Positions 11,590 to 22,240 of a DNA stretch of 64,000 nucleotides are shown here, piece by piece. Under the pieces are notes generated by a model. It had not been told where the DNA came from. It was given only the letters and a program-made list of their open reading frames with translations, and did no database searches. The translations under genes and the position numbers were made by a program. The stretch is from Phlebotomus papatasi (Eukaryota > Arthropoda > Insecta > Diptera > Psychodidae), in the NCBI RefSeq assembly GCF_024763615.1, contig NC_077222.1, positions 77,128,001-77,192,000 on the forward strand, in the 5' to 3' direction. Each line of letters opens with the position of its first letter. Position 1 is the stretch's first letter.

Positions 11590-11755
11590 GGCCTCTATCT
11601 CCGGTTGTAATTAACATTTTGGCCTAAATTTTGGTTTTTCGGTTTGGTCTCAGTAAGCACTTTCAGATGAAAGTTCAAAAGGTCATCACAGGTGGCGCTG
11701 TGATAGCGTCAAAATTCAAACTCATTTTTCTCCAAAACGCCATTGTGCAAGTTAA
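11590..11755 (-). repeat. Dispersed repeat (ATCTCCGGTT family), left part
   Basis: Matches, in reverse, sequence around 22861-23010 (the CACCTGTGGTGACTTTTTGAAC stretch here as its complement near 11680). It is separated from its right part (12696-12940) by a piggyBac-like insertion. Confidence 0.65.
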
Positions 11756-12695
11756 CTCTTTCGCGTCACACTTTTATTCAGCAGATGAATTCATGTAAAA
11801 TTGAGTTTTTCCTAATGCTTTATGATCAAATATAATAGCTCAGAAAGGAAATAAAATTTCCATTGCGTGGAAACTTGGAAAAGCCCCGGGTCATATATGA
11901 CCCTGTTGTCCTCAAGGGAAGTGTACAGTACATACCATTTTCAAAATCTATATCACGGGCTTTTTAAGAGTTTTTTTTGCTTGAATTACCATGGCAAACT
12001 GGATTGTCTTGATTAACACTCTACTCCTGGTGTTCAAGGAATCTTCCTGATAATCTCTTGAACAGTCACTGTCACAATATTTTGAGTGGTATTTGGCAAA
12101 AATAAACTTATCCACATATTTATTCACACACAATACAATTGCACAATATGAGACGCTTGCAGAATACTCTACTAAAATATTGCAAAATATGTTATAATTC
12201 ATCCGATATAAGATGAAATGTCCAGGAGCAAGATGTCCCACCTGCATTTCACAAAGAAAAACAATGTCCCAACTACATTTCGCTGTAGGTTTGGGACGAA
12301 AACACTGTTACCCTTGCCAACAATAGGGTCATATATGACCCGGAAAATTCTACACGCTTTTCTGGAAAATTGAGAGTAGTTTATTATATAAAAATATGCA
12401 ATATACAATCTTTGGATATTCTATTTTGTGTTCCTAAAGAACTTTTTTATGAAAAAAATAAATTAATATAAAAAATTTTGGAAAAGAAAAGTCATTTCAC
12501 AAAATTCAAAATTAGTGATTTTTGATCTCAAATATTTTCTTTTCCTGAATATCTGGAGTCTTGAGAAAATTAGCCAAGAATCTTACATCCTTCTATTATG
12601 ATGTCGTGCACAAACCGATAGATTTCAATTAATGTAAATAGTCAAAAAAAATTGTTTTTCCCCGGGTCATATATAACCCTAATGACGCGAAAGAG
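11756..12695. mobile_element. piggyBac-like element, CTCTTTCGCGTCA ends (940 bp)
   Basis: Left end CTCTTTCGCGTCACAC follows TTAA (11752-11755). Right end TGACGCGAAAGAG is followed by TTGA, one change from TTAA, so the 13-base ends are exact inverted repeats. Three copies of a CCGGGTCATATATGACCC-like palindrome lie inside, near 11886, 12326 and 12661. An interior reverse frame of about 99 codons shows no transposase features. The element splits a dispersed repeat whose uninterrupted form is present at 22840-22880. Confidence 0.85.
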
Positions 12696-12940
12696 TTGAT
12701 CAAATTATAGAGTGTTGTAGTCTAAGCTAACAGGTTTCCAAAAAGTGGCGTGAGTTCGCTTTGTTTGCTATAGAATCGTAGATATGAGGGGTCACAGTTC
12801 ACGAAATTCAAAAGCCATATCTCCGGTTCCATTTGACCGATTTTGACGAGCGAGGGCGCAAATTAAAGGCCTCGCAAAGCGCTACAGGTTTCTGGAACAT
12901 TTGAACTTCGTAGGACCAACGCCAGGGGCTCCATAGTCGG
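12696..12940 (-). repeat. Dispersed repeat (ATCTCCGGTT family), right part
   Basis: Continues, after the insertion, the sequence that is uninterrupted at 22620-22864 in the opposite orientation. Shared words include GTTGTAGTCTAAGCTA, CATATCTCCGGTTCC and GGACCAACGCCAGGGGC. Confidence 0.65.
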
Positions 12941-13106
12941 AAAACAAATTTTCATATTACATGAACTCAATTATCCCGACACTTGCTCAACTGATTTTGA
13001 TGATTATTTCGGAATAATTGTAGACGACATTTATATCTATATTTCGTCCAAACATATTTTTTGTGCAGATTTACGCTATCTGTCCGATTTTTTCGATTTA
13101 AGCTGG

Positions 13107-13867
13107 ATTCACATGATGAAAAGTTGCATGAGAAATTTTACTTTGTATTTCTCAATTTAATTCCCAACTTTTCCCAATTTCAAATCAAATGCGCGCACGA
13201 CAAAAATCAGCTGTCAAATCAATTGTGCGGTGCGCGTGAAGCAAATTGTTTCTTTTCGTGAGTAAAAATTCACGGAGGAGAGAAAAATACAGAATATTTG
13301 GGCAGAGAGTATTCCAAGGATTCCAAGCATTGCCCTCGTGTGTGATATCTTGGTGGAATGTGTGTGCATTGTGCAGAAAGACTCAGGTTTGAGATGTGTC
13401 ATGTGGAGCACAATGTTATCCCGAAAGATCACCCAGCAACACGGAGGAATCAGGGCAGGACCATCAGCAAAATATGGAAGAATAATTCCAATAATAGAAG
13501 TGCTGATTTTCCACGAGAACTCAAAAATTGAAGTGTCCGGAATTGATTTTGAAGGAAGCTTGTGTGGTGCCAGCTCCAGCATCGCATCCGGATAGAAGTT
13601 GCACCTGAGCCGTAGAACCTTAGGGAGGATCTGTCACCAGTTGTAACAAGTAAGAAATTACGATTACTGTTTGTTAACTGTGAAAATTTGACAGCTGATT
13701 TTTGTCGCGCCCGCATTTCATTTGAAATTGGGAACAGTTGGGAATTAAATTGAGAAATTAAATCCTTTATGAAAAATTTCCATGCAAAAGTGCGTAAGCC
13801 TCAGCCAATCAGATTGCTCTATTTTGGTTTATGTATTTTTTCTTATGCACTTTTTCATCATGTGAAT
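13107..13867. mobile_element. Fold-back element enclosing a compositionally distinct segment
   Basis: Ends ATTCACATGATGAAAA and TTTTTCATCATGTGAAT are inverted. The arms also share CAATTTAATTCCCAAC, CAAATGAAATGCG-like and CGACAAAAATCAGCTGTCAAA blocks (left about 13107-13230, right about 13675-13867). Between them lies 13231-13675, richer in G+C than the flanks, with overlapping frames of 85 codons (13338-13595, +) and 122 codons (13582-13214, -). No domain is recognised in either frame. The middle could be captured host sequence. Confidence 0.55.
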
Positions 13868-13918
13868 GAGGCATTAGTGCAAAAAAAATTATTTTTTTCC
13901 ACAATAACGCTGCGAAAA

Positions 13919-14095
13919 GGGGGATGTGGGGCACCTTTAAAATTGGGATTTTTCACCTATTTTTAAGTAAAATTGAGCCTTAACGTGATATAAGCTTCAC
14001 AATCTGTTTGTGCAGCTAAATTATATCACGATAAGGCTCAATTTTATTTAAAAGTAGGTGAAAAATCCCAATTTCAAAGGTACCCCACTTCCCCC
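13919..14095. mobile_element. Short GGGGG-ended MITE (about 177 bp)
   Basis: Arms GGGGGATGTGGGGCACCTTT and GGTACCCCACTTCCCCC, then TAAAATTGGGATTTTTCACC and complement, leave a loop of only about 40 bases. The right end abuts TA. Confidence 0.7.
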
Positions 14096-14574
14096 TACTC
14101 AGGTGCTGATATGGCCGCTTTTACTCGACTATACATTATTAAAATAAAGGTTTAAAAGAAAATTCTTACAACATTTAATCATTCTTTGATATTGTCGTAA
14201 TTCGTCACATATGCACGAAATGCCCGCTGTATGGTTAAAAAAACGTGTTCCAAAACAAAAATTGAATTATCTCGGCTGCGGAGCAACCGATAAGATCAAG
14301 TTTTGATCTATATTCCTCTATCATCTTTCAGTTAGTTTATTTACATCCTAGATATTTTAATTTAAATAAAAAGTTTGCAATTTTTCAGAAATTTCATTTC
14401 AAATTTCTGTATAATATCTCACATCTTTAGTTCCAAATCGAATTTGCATGCAATCCGAGTTTGCTCACGTTAAGAATCTCACCTACAATAAGCTGATCTA
14501 GGCTTATCACTAGCTTTTAACTCATTAGATATAACAAGAAATATCTGGTTTCTGGATTTCAAATGAACCTACTT

Positions 14575-14910
14575 CACTGGTAAAAATAAAAGGGTCAAAT
14601 TGACCCTTTTCCAAAAGATGGATCATATTTGACTCTTTGAAAGGGTCACCAGGAACCCTTCGAAAGGGTCACGGTTTTGACATCTATTTAATTCCGGAAT
14701 AAACGAATAAAAAAACAATGAAAAAGTGATCTTTGGTGTTCGCTCAGATGAGAGAAATATGATATCAGTAATAAGTTTACAATAAAACATGATTATTCGT
14801 GATAAATGTGCATACAAAATTTAAGCGATACAAAAGTGAACCTTTCAAAGGGTCAAATACGATCCATCCTTTTGAAAAGGGTCAATTTGACCCTTTTATT
14901 TTTACTAGTG
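14575..14910. mobile_element. CACTGGTAAAAATAAAAGGG-ended MITE (336 bp)
   Basis: Terminal inverted repeats of about 70 bases start CACTGGTAAAAATAAAAGGG on the left and end CTTTTATTTTTACTAGTG on the right. They are built from repeated GGGTCAAATTGACCC and GGGTCA words. No long target duplication is evident. Non-coding. Confidence 0.75.
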
Positions 14911-14977
14911 TTCGAGAAATCTTGTCCACCGAAAAGTAAGCACTTTTTTCAAAAAAGTTTTTTTTTGTTTTGACTAA

Positions 14978-15117
14978 AGGCGTTTACACATTGCGAGCAA
15001 TTTTCGTCAAAAATTGCGTTTTTGACAGAAATTTGACGTTTCCCCCTACAACGCTGCAGGGAATTTCCTTCAAAAAAGCAATTTTTGACAAAAATTGCTC
15101 CCAATGTGTAGAGGCCA
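14978..15117 (+). mobile_element. 140-bp TWA-flanked MITE (AGGCGTYTACACATTG), copy 1
   Basis: Ends AGGCGTTTACACATTG and CAATGTGTAGAGGCCA are flanked by TAA at 14975-14977 and 15118-15120. The interior is a near-palindrome of CAATTTTCGTCAAAAATTGC and relatives. An identical-length copy sits inverted at 34231-34370. The TWA duplication fits PIF/Harbinger. Confidence 0.8.
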
Positions 15118-15308
15118 TAAGGAATTATTTCCAAAACTCGGAAAATTATTTTGAAATTTTGTATAAGGCTTTCTATACTCACTAGAATAGATTTTATTAA
15201 AATAACTTTTAGTATTTTTGTCACAATTATTGAAATAATCAAAGAATAATCCACTACGTCTCAAACTAGCCGCGTTTCAAACTACCCGTCAGTGTCTCAA
15301 ACTTCTTA

Positions 15309-15861
15309 CTGTGCAATCACACTAGGATTTTTTCAATTTCGATCCCTCAGAATATAATCCCTACAACTCGATTTTTTGCAAAATTCATTTTTTTTTTTGC
15401 TTTTCGGGTACTCCTTGACACCCTTTACCTTTCCAGTGAATATTATACCGAAAAGTTAATTATTTCCAAAGTTGTATGGGTTTCAAATCTTAAAAATCCT
15501 ATGATCAGCATGTAAAATCTCAGCTTTAAATCGCTCTCCTGAAAAGTTGGCCATTCGCGAGTTGTTCGGTTTATATTCTGAGGGATCGATTTGTAAATGC
15601 AAATTAATTTTCAGATGAATTGTTCATATGCGTTATTTTGGACCTAAAAATCATTTGAATAGATAGATTTTCATTTATTTATTGATATAAGCTAATACTA
15701 AAATAAAAATCTCGCGGCACTAATTTAAAATTGAGCAAATTTCTTGAAAAATGTGTCCTGGCTGAGAGAACTTTTCAAGTAAATTTTAGAAATCTTATAA
15801 TGCTCAATTGACTCAATTGAATTTAAAATTAAATTGTGAAAATCCTAGTATGATAGCACGG
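15309..15861. mobile_element. TTA-flanked MITE related to the CTGTGTTATCACAC family
   Basis: Left CTGTGCAATCACACTAGGAT and right ATCCTAGTATGATAGCACGG are inverted repeats flanked by TTA and TTG. The ends resemble the 405-bp Harbinger-like MITE, but the interior differs. A second inverted pair lies inside (CGATCCCTCAGAATATAA near 15341 and complement near 15590). Confidence 0.6.
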
Positions 15862-16636
15862 TTGAATTTTCATTTAAGTAATTTATTAATTTATTCTGTC
15901 TTTTTCATATGATATTAGGGAAGTAAGTTTGTTTTTTAAATATTCAAATTCAATAAGCCATATATTTTATCCAAATGGCTGACATAAAAATGCTAAAAAT
16001 GTTTGTGGACAGAGTTTATTTACTACCGCTCAGCATAAAAAGGAATTTCAACAAAATAGAGCCTAGACAAATATTATCACAAGACGTATTTTGTTTTGAT
16101 GAATTTCATGAATTTTAATTCAATGTTAAAATGAGTCACAATACATTCCAAGAACTTTTAAACTTGTTTAAATAGTTTAATCGCAATTCCTCACACTTGT
16201 TTCTGGTAAATTTAGAACCTTATCCTCCTCCATCCATCCCTGGCTTATAGTACCTGAAGCACGCAGAGCATAGAATTGTATATATAGTTGAGAAATAATT
16301 TCACTTTCCCTAAGTGCAGAAAGTTCCATCCAATTGGGTTGAAATAGTTTGATGAGTACTTCTGACTTTGAGAGATTCCTATCGCACTCTAACAGCATAA
16401 CATCAATTCCTGCTTTTATTTGCATTTTGTGGTAAATTCCCATTGCAATTTAACATGCGGTTTTTCTATGTAGTGTCTTTGATGTTCTTTTCCTGGCGGT
16501 ATTTGCATGCATAGAATAAAGTTGGGCAATCACTTTAGTTGCTGTTTTATTGGCTGTTTTGCCAAATGTCTAACCCTTTCGCTATTCCCCCGGGGAATTG
16601 GATTAACCATCAATGTCTCTGCTTGTCCTAACACAG
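15862..16636. other. End of intron 1, no recognised feature
   Basis: A+T-rich sequence before the acceptor of gene 2 exon 2. A reverse frame of 88 codons at 16443-16177 has no recognisable domain and I do not call it. Confidence 0.4.
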
Positions 16637-19600
16637 CCGTCGCAGTCCAGGAAGATCCGTCACAATGCGCAAAACTGATTATATCGATTCCGTCAACAGC
16701 TTAAATATGAAGCGACGCACTTTAGCGGGCAACTGCGGTGTAGGTGTTTTTGTGATCGCTCTTGTGGCAGTTGTAATTGCATTCTCAACGCCAAGTTGGA
16801 TTGTCAGTGACTACAGAATCACTGGAGCCAAGCTCGATCGTTTGGGACTCTGGGTGCATTGTTTTAGATCCCTTCCGGACGTCAATGATGACTACCAGAG
16901 GAGATTCTTTGTGGGCTGTCGATGGGTTTATGATCCCTTCACCACTGGCTACGATGAAATTCGCGGATTTCTTTTGCCAGGTATATTTGCCAGTATATTT
17001 CAAGATTTTTAGAGATTTGCAGTAATTTCTTTCTTTTTTGTTTTTAACAGCTTTCATGATTATCACACAATTTTTCTTCACACTCTGTATGATTGGAGTT
17101 CTTGTGGGACTTGTTCTCGTTCTTCTGTTCTTCTTGTGCGCCGGACCAGATCAAAGACGTTTCGTTCTCTTGATAAAGGTAGGTCAGATTCATTAAAGGA
17201 ATATGGGAAAAATATGAAGTGTTCGAAGTCAGAGTGTGTCCGAAGCCTAAAAACATTTCCCTAACTGTGTTATCACACTTGCACATTAAGATTTTAATAT
17301 GATTCACATTAATTGTCGCTGGTGACAGTCCAATGTGTAATTTGTGTGTTTAAATCATTTTATATTCAAAATTTGATCTATTTGTTGATAAAAAGGCAGA
17401 CTTGGCCCGCAAAATTTGATATAAATTGATTTATAGCATTAATGCGAAAAATTAATGCGATTTTCTCTTTAATTTTTTAATGTGAAAAATATTTATGCTT
17501 TAGGTAAATTTAAACTTATTTTTGCAGGCCAAGTCCACTTCTTTATCAATAAATAGAAAAACCCCAAATATTAAGTGACTCAAAGACACAAATAACATAT
17601 TTGGACGCCCCCAAGCGACAATTGATGTGAATCACATTAAAATTTTAATGTGCAAGTGTGATAACGCCGTTATTCTTGTAGGACACCACCACTAGTTGTC
17701 CAAATCCTTGGTCGTTTTTGTTCTCACAATCCGGTCAAACTATTTTTGAATATAGCTCTGATCCCAGGGCTAGTAAAAAATTCGATCCTGGATTATGCAC
17801 ATTTTCGGGAACGAAGAAAACCGCGCCTAATGGCATTATTCACCCAAAAAAATTGCATACGCGCAGGAGATTTCTCTCTAATGAACTACAGGAACGTCGT
17901 GGCGTATGCAAAACATTCTTGGCGCCAATTTTTCACTGTATTTTCAGCACCAACGGTTCACACAAGGAGTGCGGCGTAAAAAAATTGCACACATTAAGGG
18001 GTATTTCAAAAATGATTTCGCAAATTAGCTCTCAACGTTAGGCAAACATGCATAAATTGTATGAGCATAATCCCGAAGTGAATAATTACGGGACCCTCTG
18101 CAATCCATTAAAATTGAAAGAGGAAATGAGATATTCGACAATGAATTTTCGAAAATCCGTTTTTCGATTTTAGTGCCCCTAGCGGTGATTGTATGAAATT
18201 CCGAAGTTCTGTAGGGGAATTCTGTAATTTTCGTGGCATTGTCACGTGTGAGTTCGAAACATGACAATGCCAATCGAGCTTTTTTTGTCATATCATATGA
18301 GTTCGAAAATACAATTCATTGATTTTTTAATGAAATCCCTTTACTTGATGATTTTATGAAAAAGCAGTACGTCTTGGTTGATTTGTTTAACAAAATTCAT
18401 TGTCATTTGAATTGCCAGAAATCTCAAATATGTGACTTCTGACAATGCCACGTGAGCTCAAATGGCAATGTCACGGCTACAGAATCGCATTTTCGAAAAA
18501 GCTCTCCTAAGATTCGAACCCAATTTGTCATATGGCATTGCCATGCCAGAGCGTTACAGAATTCCCCTCGTGAACAGTTGTAGCATTTAACGAGACCTTT
18601 CCAAATCACCAATAGGGTCATCATTTTCTAAAAGTCGATTTTGTGGAGATTCTCAAAATTGCTAGGGCAAATTTTGTCAGTCTTCAGATAATTTGTGACG
18701 TTTTACTCTCGCAAACGTTAAAAATATCAAATAGACATATTTCTATAGGAAATTTATTCCTCTACAACTTTGTCGAAGATAATTTTTCTCTATCTTAACG
18801 AGAAATGTGCTTAAATTGAGCTAATCAGTATTTGTATTTTCTGTAAGCCAAATATTCCCAAATTTTGAGCCAAATAGGGCTCAAAATTTCATTATTTTTA
18901 ATTTTACATAATCCTTCCTCGAATTCCTTGAAAGTTTGTAAGTTTAAGAAGGTTCAAGAAAGCTATCTATAATAAAAATTTCAAGCCTCAGTCTCATTTA
19001 TTTTAGAAAATAGTGAATACTGAAATTTTCGTTTTGACAAATTTTGCCCCAGTCTCCCCTATAGTTCGATTAAAGATCATTCACGGATCATTCACGGAAG
19101 CTGTGATTATAAAAGAATCATAACTAATTATATTTCACTACAAATTACAGTAAAATTTTACATTAGGATAAGTGAACCAAATTGTGGCATAGTTGCATAC
19201 AAGCGCCAAAGTCTTAAGATTGAAATGTAATATTTTTAATATAAATTGATTTTTTTGTTACTTCTTTTTAAATAGTATTGCTTAGAACCTTGTTGATAGT
19301 TTATCGTCTTTGTTTTCTCTAAAATCATTCTTAATATATTTTAAAATAAATAAATAAAAAGAGATAGCTTTGAGTATTATTTCGGCCACCTGGATTCTCA
19401 GAGTTCTTTGCACTTCCAGAATTCTTTAAAGTTTGTTTTTACATCATCTCGTTCGTCGAAATGATATTTTTCGTTTTTTTTTGCATTGTATGTATAATCT
19501 TTTTAAATATGCAAAAACTAAAAATTCATGGAAATTTGAGGAACAAAAGAAGTGGCCGAAATTGCAAGCTGGCCGAAATTTGGTACACTTACCCTGTATA

Positions 19601-20218
19601 ATATTGAAAAAAATATAATGCACTGGAGTTTCTAATGAAAATATTACTCAGTTTATGAAAAAACTTAATAAAACTTTTAGGGCGACTTTTTGAGGATAAA
19701 ATTTTTTAGTAATAATGTGTAAAGGTTGTCAACTTCTTTGGATATTTTATTTTGCAAAGTTCATTCTTAAAAAAATGCATTGAATACAAAGAGCATTACT
19801 TTTGCTAATTTGATTGGCACATTTGTGGTGCTAAGCTCTTCTATTCATTACATTTCTCTCTAAAATCTCTTGTATCCTTTTGGCAGATTATCAGTTGGTT
19901 GCTCCTGGGAACGGGTATTTGTGGTTGTATTGCTGTTATCACATTTGCCTGCTTTGCTAATCGAGATAAGTGGATGCCAGAGCATTCAAATAACTTCTTT
20001 GGTGAGTTTTCTTTGCAGGTTTCTTTCCACTTGGATATTTCTAATCAATTCCTTTTGCATTTTAAGGATGGTCATTTGGTTTAGCTGTGGCTGGAGCAGT
20101 TACCACTCTTATTGCTTCTTCATTATTTTTCACAGAAGCCACAGTTCAGGCAAAAAAGCGAAAACAGCTCAAAGAATCTCAAGCTAGATTCGAAATGGAG
20201 CACGAGACAAAAGCGTAA
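16637..20218 (+). CDS. Claudin-like four-TM septate-junction-type protein, gene 2
   Basis: Exons 16637-16980, 17051-17178, 19887-20001 and 20067-20218 join in frame through consensus splice sites (donors GTATAT, GTAGGT and GTGAGT; acceptors AACAG, GGCAG and TTAAG) to TAA at 20216-20218. Counting from ATG 16665 the protein has 236 residues. TM1 is at about 25-45 and ends in Trp45. The claudin signature GLWVHC is at 61-66 with the second loop Cys at 85 (GCRWVYDP). TM2 is about 106-137, TM3 about 149-170, TM4 about 187-208, followed by a Lys/Glu-rich tail. This is the claudin/PMP22 superfamily (Pfam Claudin_2 type). Fly members act in septate junctions and tracheal barrier function. An upstream exon at 3972-4024 probably adds the true N-terminus. 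Intron 3 (2.7 kb) has collected several MITEs. Confidence 0.92.
17265..17669. mobile_element. PIF/Harbinger-like MITE, copy 2 (405 bp), in a claudin intron
   Basis: Same length and ends as copy 1 (CTGTGTTATCACACTTGC ... GATAACGCCG). The flanking triplets are TAA (17262-17264) and TTA (17670-17672). It lies 86 bases after the donor of gene 2's intron 3, in sense orientation relative to copy 1. Confidence 0.85.
18214..18567. mobile_element. TA-flanked GGGG-ended MITE (GGGGAATTCT type), copy 2
   Basis: Left GGGGAATTCTGTAATTTTCG follows TA (18212-18213). The right end is GTTACAGAATTCCCC followed by TC rather than TA. ATGGCAATGTCACG blocks near both ends are inverted. Related to 9083-9453. Confidence 0.65.
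18660..19059. mobile_element. GGGGAGACTGGGGCAAA family, copy with degraded left end
   Basis: The right end TTTTGCCCCAGTCTCCCC is followed by TA (19060-19061). The left end is reduced to AGGGCAAATTTTGTCAG. Similar ends flank 29822-30316 and 61615-62568. Confidence 0.55.
19166..19594. mobile_element. GGGTAAGTGTGCCAAA-type MITE, copy 1
   Basis: Left GGATAAGTGAACCAAATT follows TA. The right end is AATTTGGTACACTTACCC. The interior words TTCGGCCACCTGG and GGCCGAAATTGCAAGC match 47754-48171 in reverse. It lies in intron 3 of gene 2, about 290 bases before exon 4 of the gene (19887). Confidence 0.7.
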
Positions 20219-20860
20219 TTTATGCTAAGTAGGACATAGGTGACCAATGATTTTTTTTCCTGGGAAAAAATTAAAAAAAAAAAACCTCAAGAATCTCACA
20301 GCGAAACGACGAATTACCAAGGAGTTCGATGAATCTGTGCCACAAACACATTAATTCATTCAACATAATTCATCACAAAGTATTTTTTTCTATTAATTCT
20401 GGAGGGGAATTGTAAGGCCATTATAATCTTGCAGTTCATCCACATTCCTATGCACAATTTATCTCAAATTGATTTTTTTTATTCTCTCGATTTTAATGTA
20501 ATAAATTGCAATCTCTCTTATTAGACAACCACATTTGAACGTGACGCTTCCAAATCTTTTAAATGTTTGTATTTTGCGAAAACGACTCCGTCCATTCTAC
20601 AAAAGTACTTTTTTTTAGTAAGGTATAATCTACTTTTTTATAAGGAATAGTTCTATTTTATACATTAGATGAGAATAATAGTGTAAATAATATTGTAAGA
20701 AAAGACCACTGAGGTAGAAATAAAATAGGTATAATTGTTCCCAAATGTTTTTGGGTCTAAGAAGCTGCCTTATGTAAGATGTAAGACAATTTGAATTTTT
20801 ATATAAAAAAGAAATTTTTGTAAGGAAAGCGACAAATCAATAAAGACATTTACAGATACG
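20219..20860 (+). other. 3' UTR of claudin-like gene 2
   Basis: A poly(A) signal AATAAA is at 20839-20844, about 620 bases after the stop, with no earlier plain AATAAA that I trust more. The UTR is A+T-rich and free of transposons. Confidence 0.55.
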
Positions 20861-20929
20861 CTATTTCGAAAAAATCTTTTAATTTTCTCTGGGAAAAATG
20901 TAAGTATAGACCTTGAAAATACTTGAAAA

Positions 20930-21670
20930 AAAGAGATGGCAAGTTATTAACCCTCAATAATTCAAAATGACGAATTTTCCGGTTCACTTTTGGCACCTTC
21001 AAAACATTTCCGAAAATCATTGAAAAAGCTTGGGTCAATTTTGAGAAAAACCTAAAAAACATGGTTTTCAGGGGATGAAGGGGGATAGCGGTAAAAGGAA
21101 AAAGGACTGTCCACTTATCGGGGGGAGGTTATCGAAAGACCGGAAGTCGATATCTCTTACCGTTTGACCTCTAGTTCGGGAACAAACTTAAGGTCAATTA
21201 AAAAAAGAATCCGAAAAATTGTTAAAAATCGGCACTCAACCGATTCGTTACCGATGTAGACCGCTGCAGCTGGGTTTGAAATTTCAAGACCTTTCCAAAA
21301 AATCCAAATTAAGCAAATCGGTAGAAAAATAGGCCCTCTAGAGTAGTTAAACTTTTTCCTTAAAAAATTCAAGATGACGATTTTTTTTGGTTATACGTAT
21401 GGATAGTCGAAATATTCACCTGGGCTACCTTCAAAACATATCCGAAAATCATTGAAAAACCTTGGGTCAATTTTGAGAAAAACCGAAAAAACATGTTTTT
21501 GTAAGTTAGAGGGGATTGGGGGGGGCAGGAAAAAACGTCTAAATATATTTTTTTTATTAGGAGTTACGGAAAACCGCAAGGTTCTAGTAACTCCCGGATT
21601 ACTTTTACCATTTAAGCTCCAAAGTGGTGACAAGATAGAAAAAAGCGGATTAGGGTGGAGTAAGTACTTT
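20930..21670. repeat. Direct partial duplication (ATTGAAAAACCTTGGGTC)
   Basis: A block around 21010-21065 (ATCATTGAAAAAGCTTGGGT onward) recurs around 21448-21495 with few changes, same orientation, about 440 bases apart. The first follows AATGACGAATTTTC and the second AAGATGACGATTTTTT. Reading frames here on both strands are repeat-derived. Confidence 0.55.
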
Positions 21671-21679
21671 TGGCCACTT

Positions 21680-22240
21680 TAAGGATTCATGTGCTTGTAA
21701 TTTTTATAATCTTTATTTAAATAAAATGAAATTTTGTACAAAGATACCTTTAAGCCGTTTCTTCCTAATAATCCAAGAGAATTCCCAATTTTTTTTAGAT
21801 ATTTTAGAGAAAAATGCATTTCTTACACCCCATTTCAAATAGTTTTCTTGATGAATATTTGCGGGTCTTTAGCTCAATCCAAAATATTTTTAACATTTTA
21901 AAATGCCACGCGTTATGAGACATTGAAGTATAGGTTTTAGGGCTTTATAATTACCTCAAAAGGATACTTAAAAGGGACAGATAATCCTAACCGGCTTATG
22001 TAGGTGAGATTCTTAATGTGAGCTAACTCGGAATGCGTGCAAATTCGATTTAGAGCTGAAGTTGGGGTACGCCATTCAGTTATCTTGAATCAAATTCGTG
22101 AAATTATACAAATTTTGTATTAAAACCAAAATATCAAAGATTTGGATGAACTGACAGAAAAGTGATATATGGGTGAAACGTAGACCATAATGTTCTCTAT
22201 AATTTTGCCGTAGAACTTGATCTCATCGATTAATCAGAAG
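21680..22240. other. Unassigned spacer
   Basis: A+T-rich. The GGTGAGATTCTTAATGTGAG block near 22000 resembles, inverted, the CACGTTAAGAATCTCACC block near 14467. No ends could be defined. Confidence 0.35.

Noticed and set aside
17718..18041. + frame of 107 codons in intron 3 of gene 2
   Set aside because: No motif; lies among repeat fragments (TTATGCACATT words recur near 61450).
18025..18624. Reverse frames of 88 and 66 codons
   Set aside because: They fall largely in the GGGGAATTCT MITE at 18214-18567.
21391..21682. Frames of about 80 codons on both strands
   Set aside because: Located in a duplicated non-coding block; no recognisable protein.
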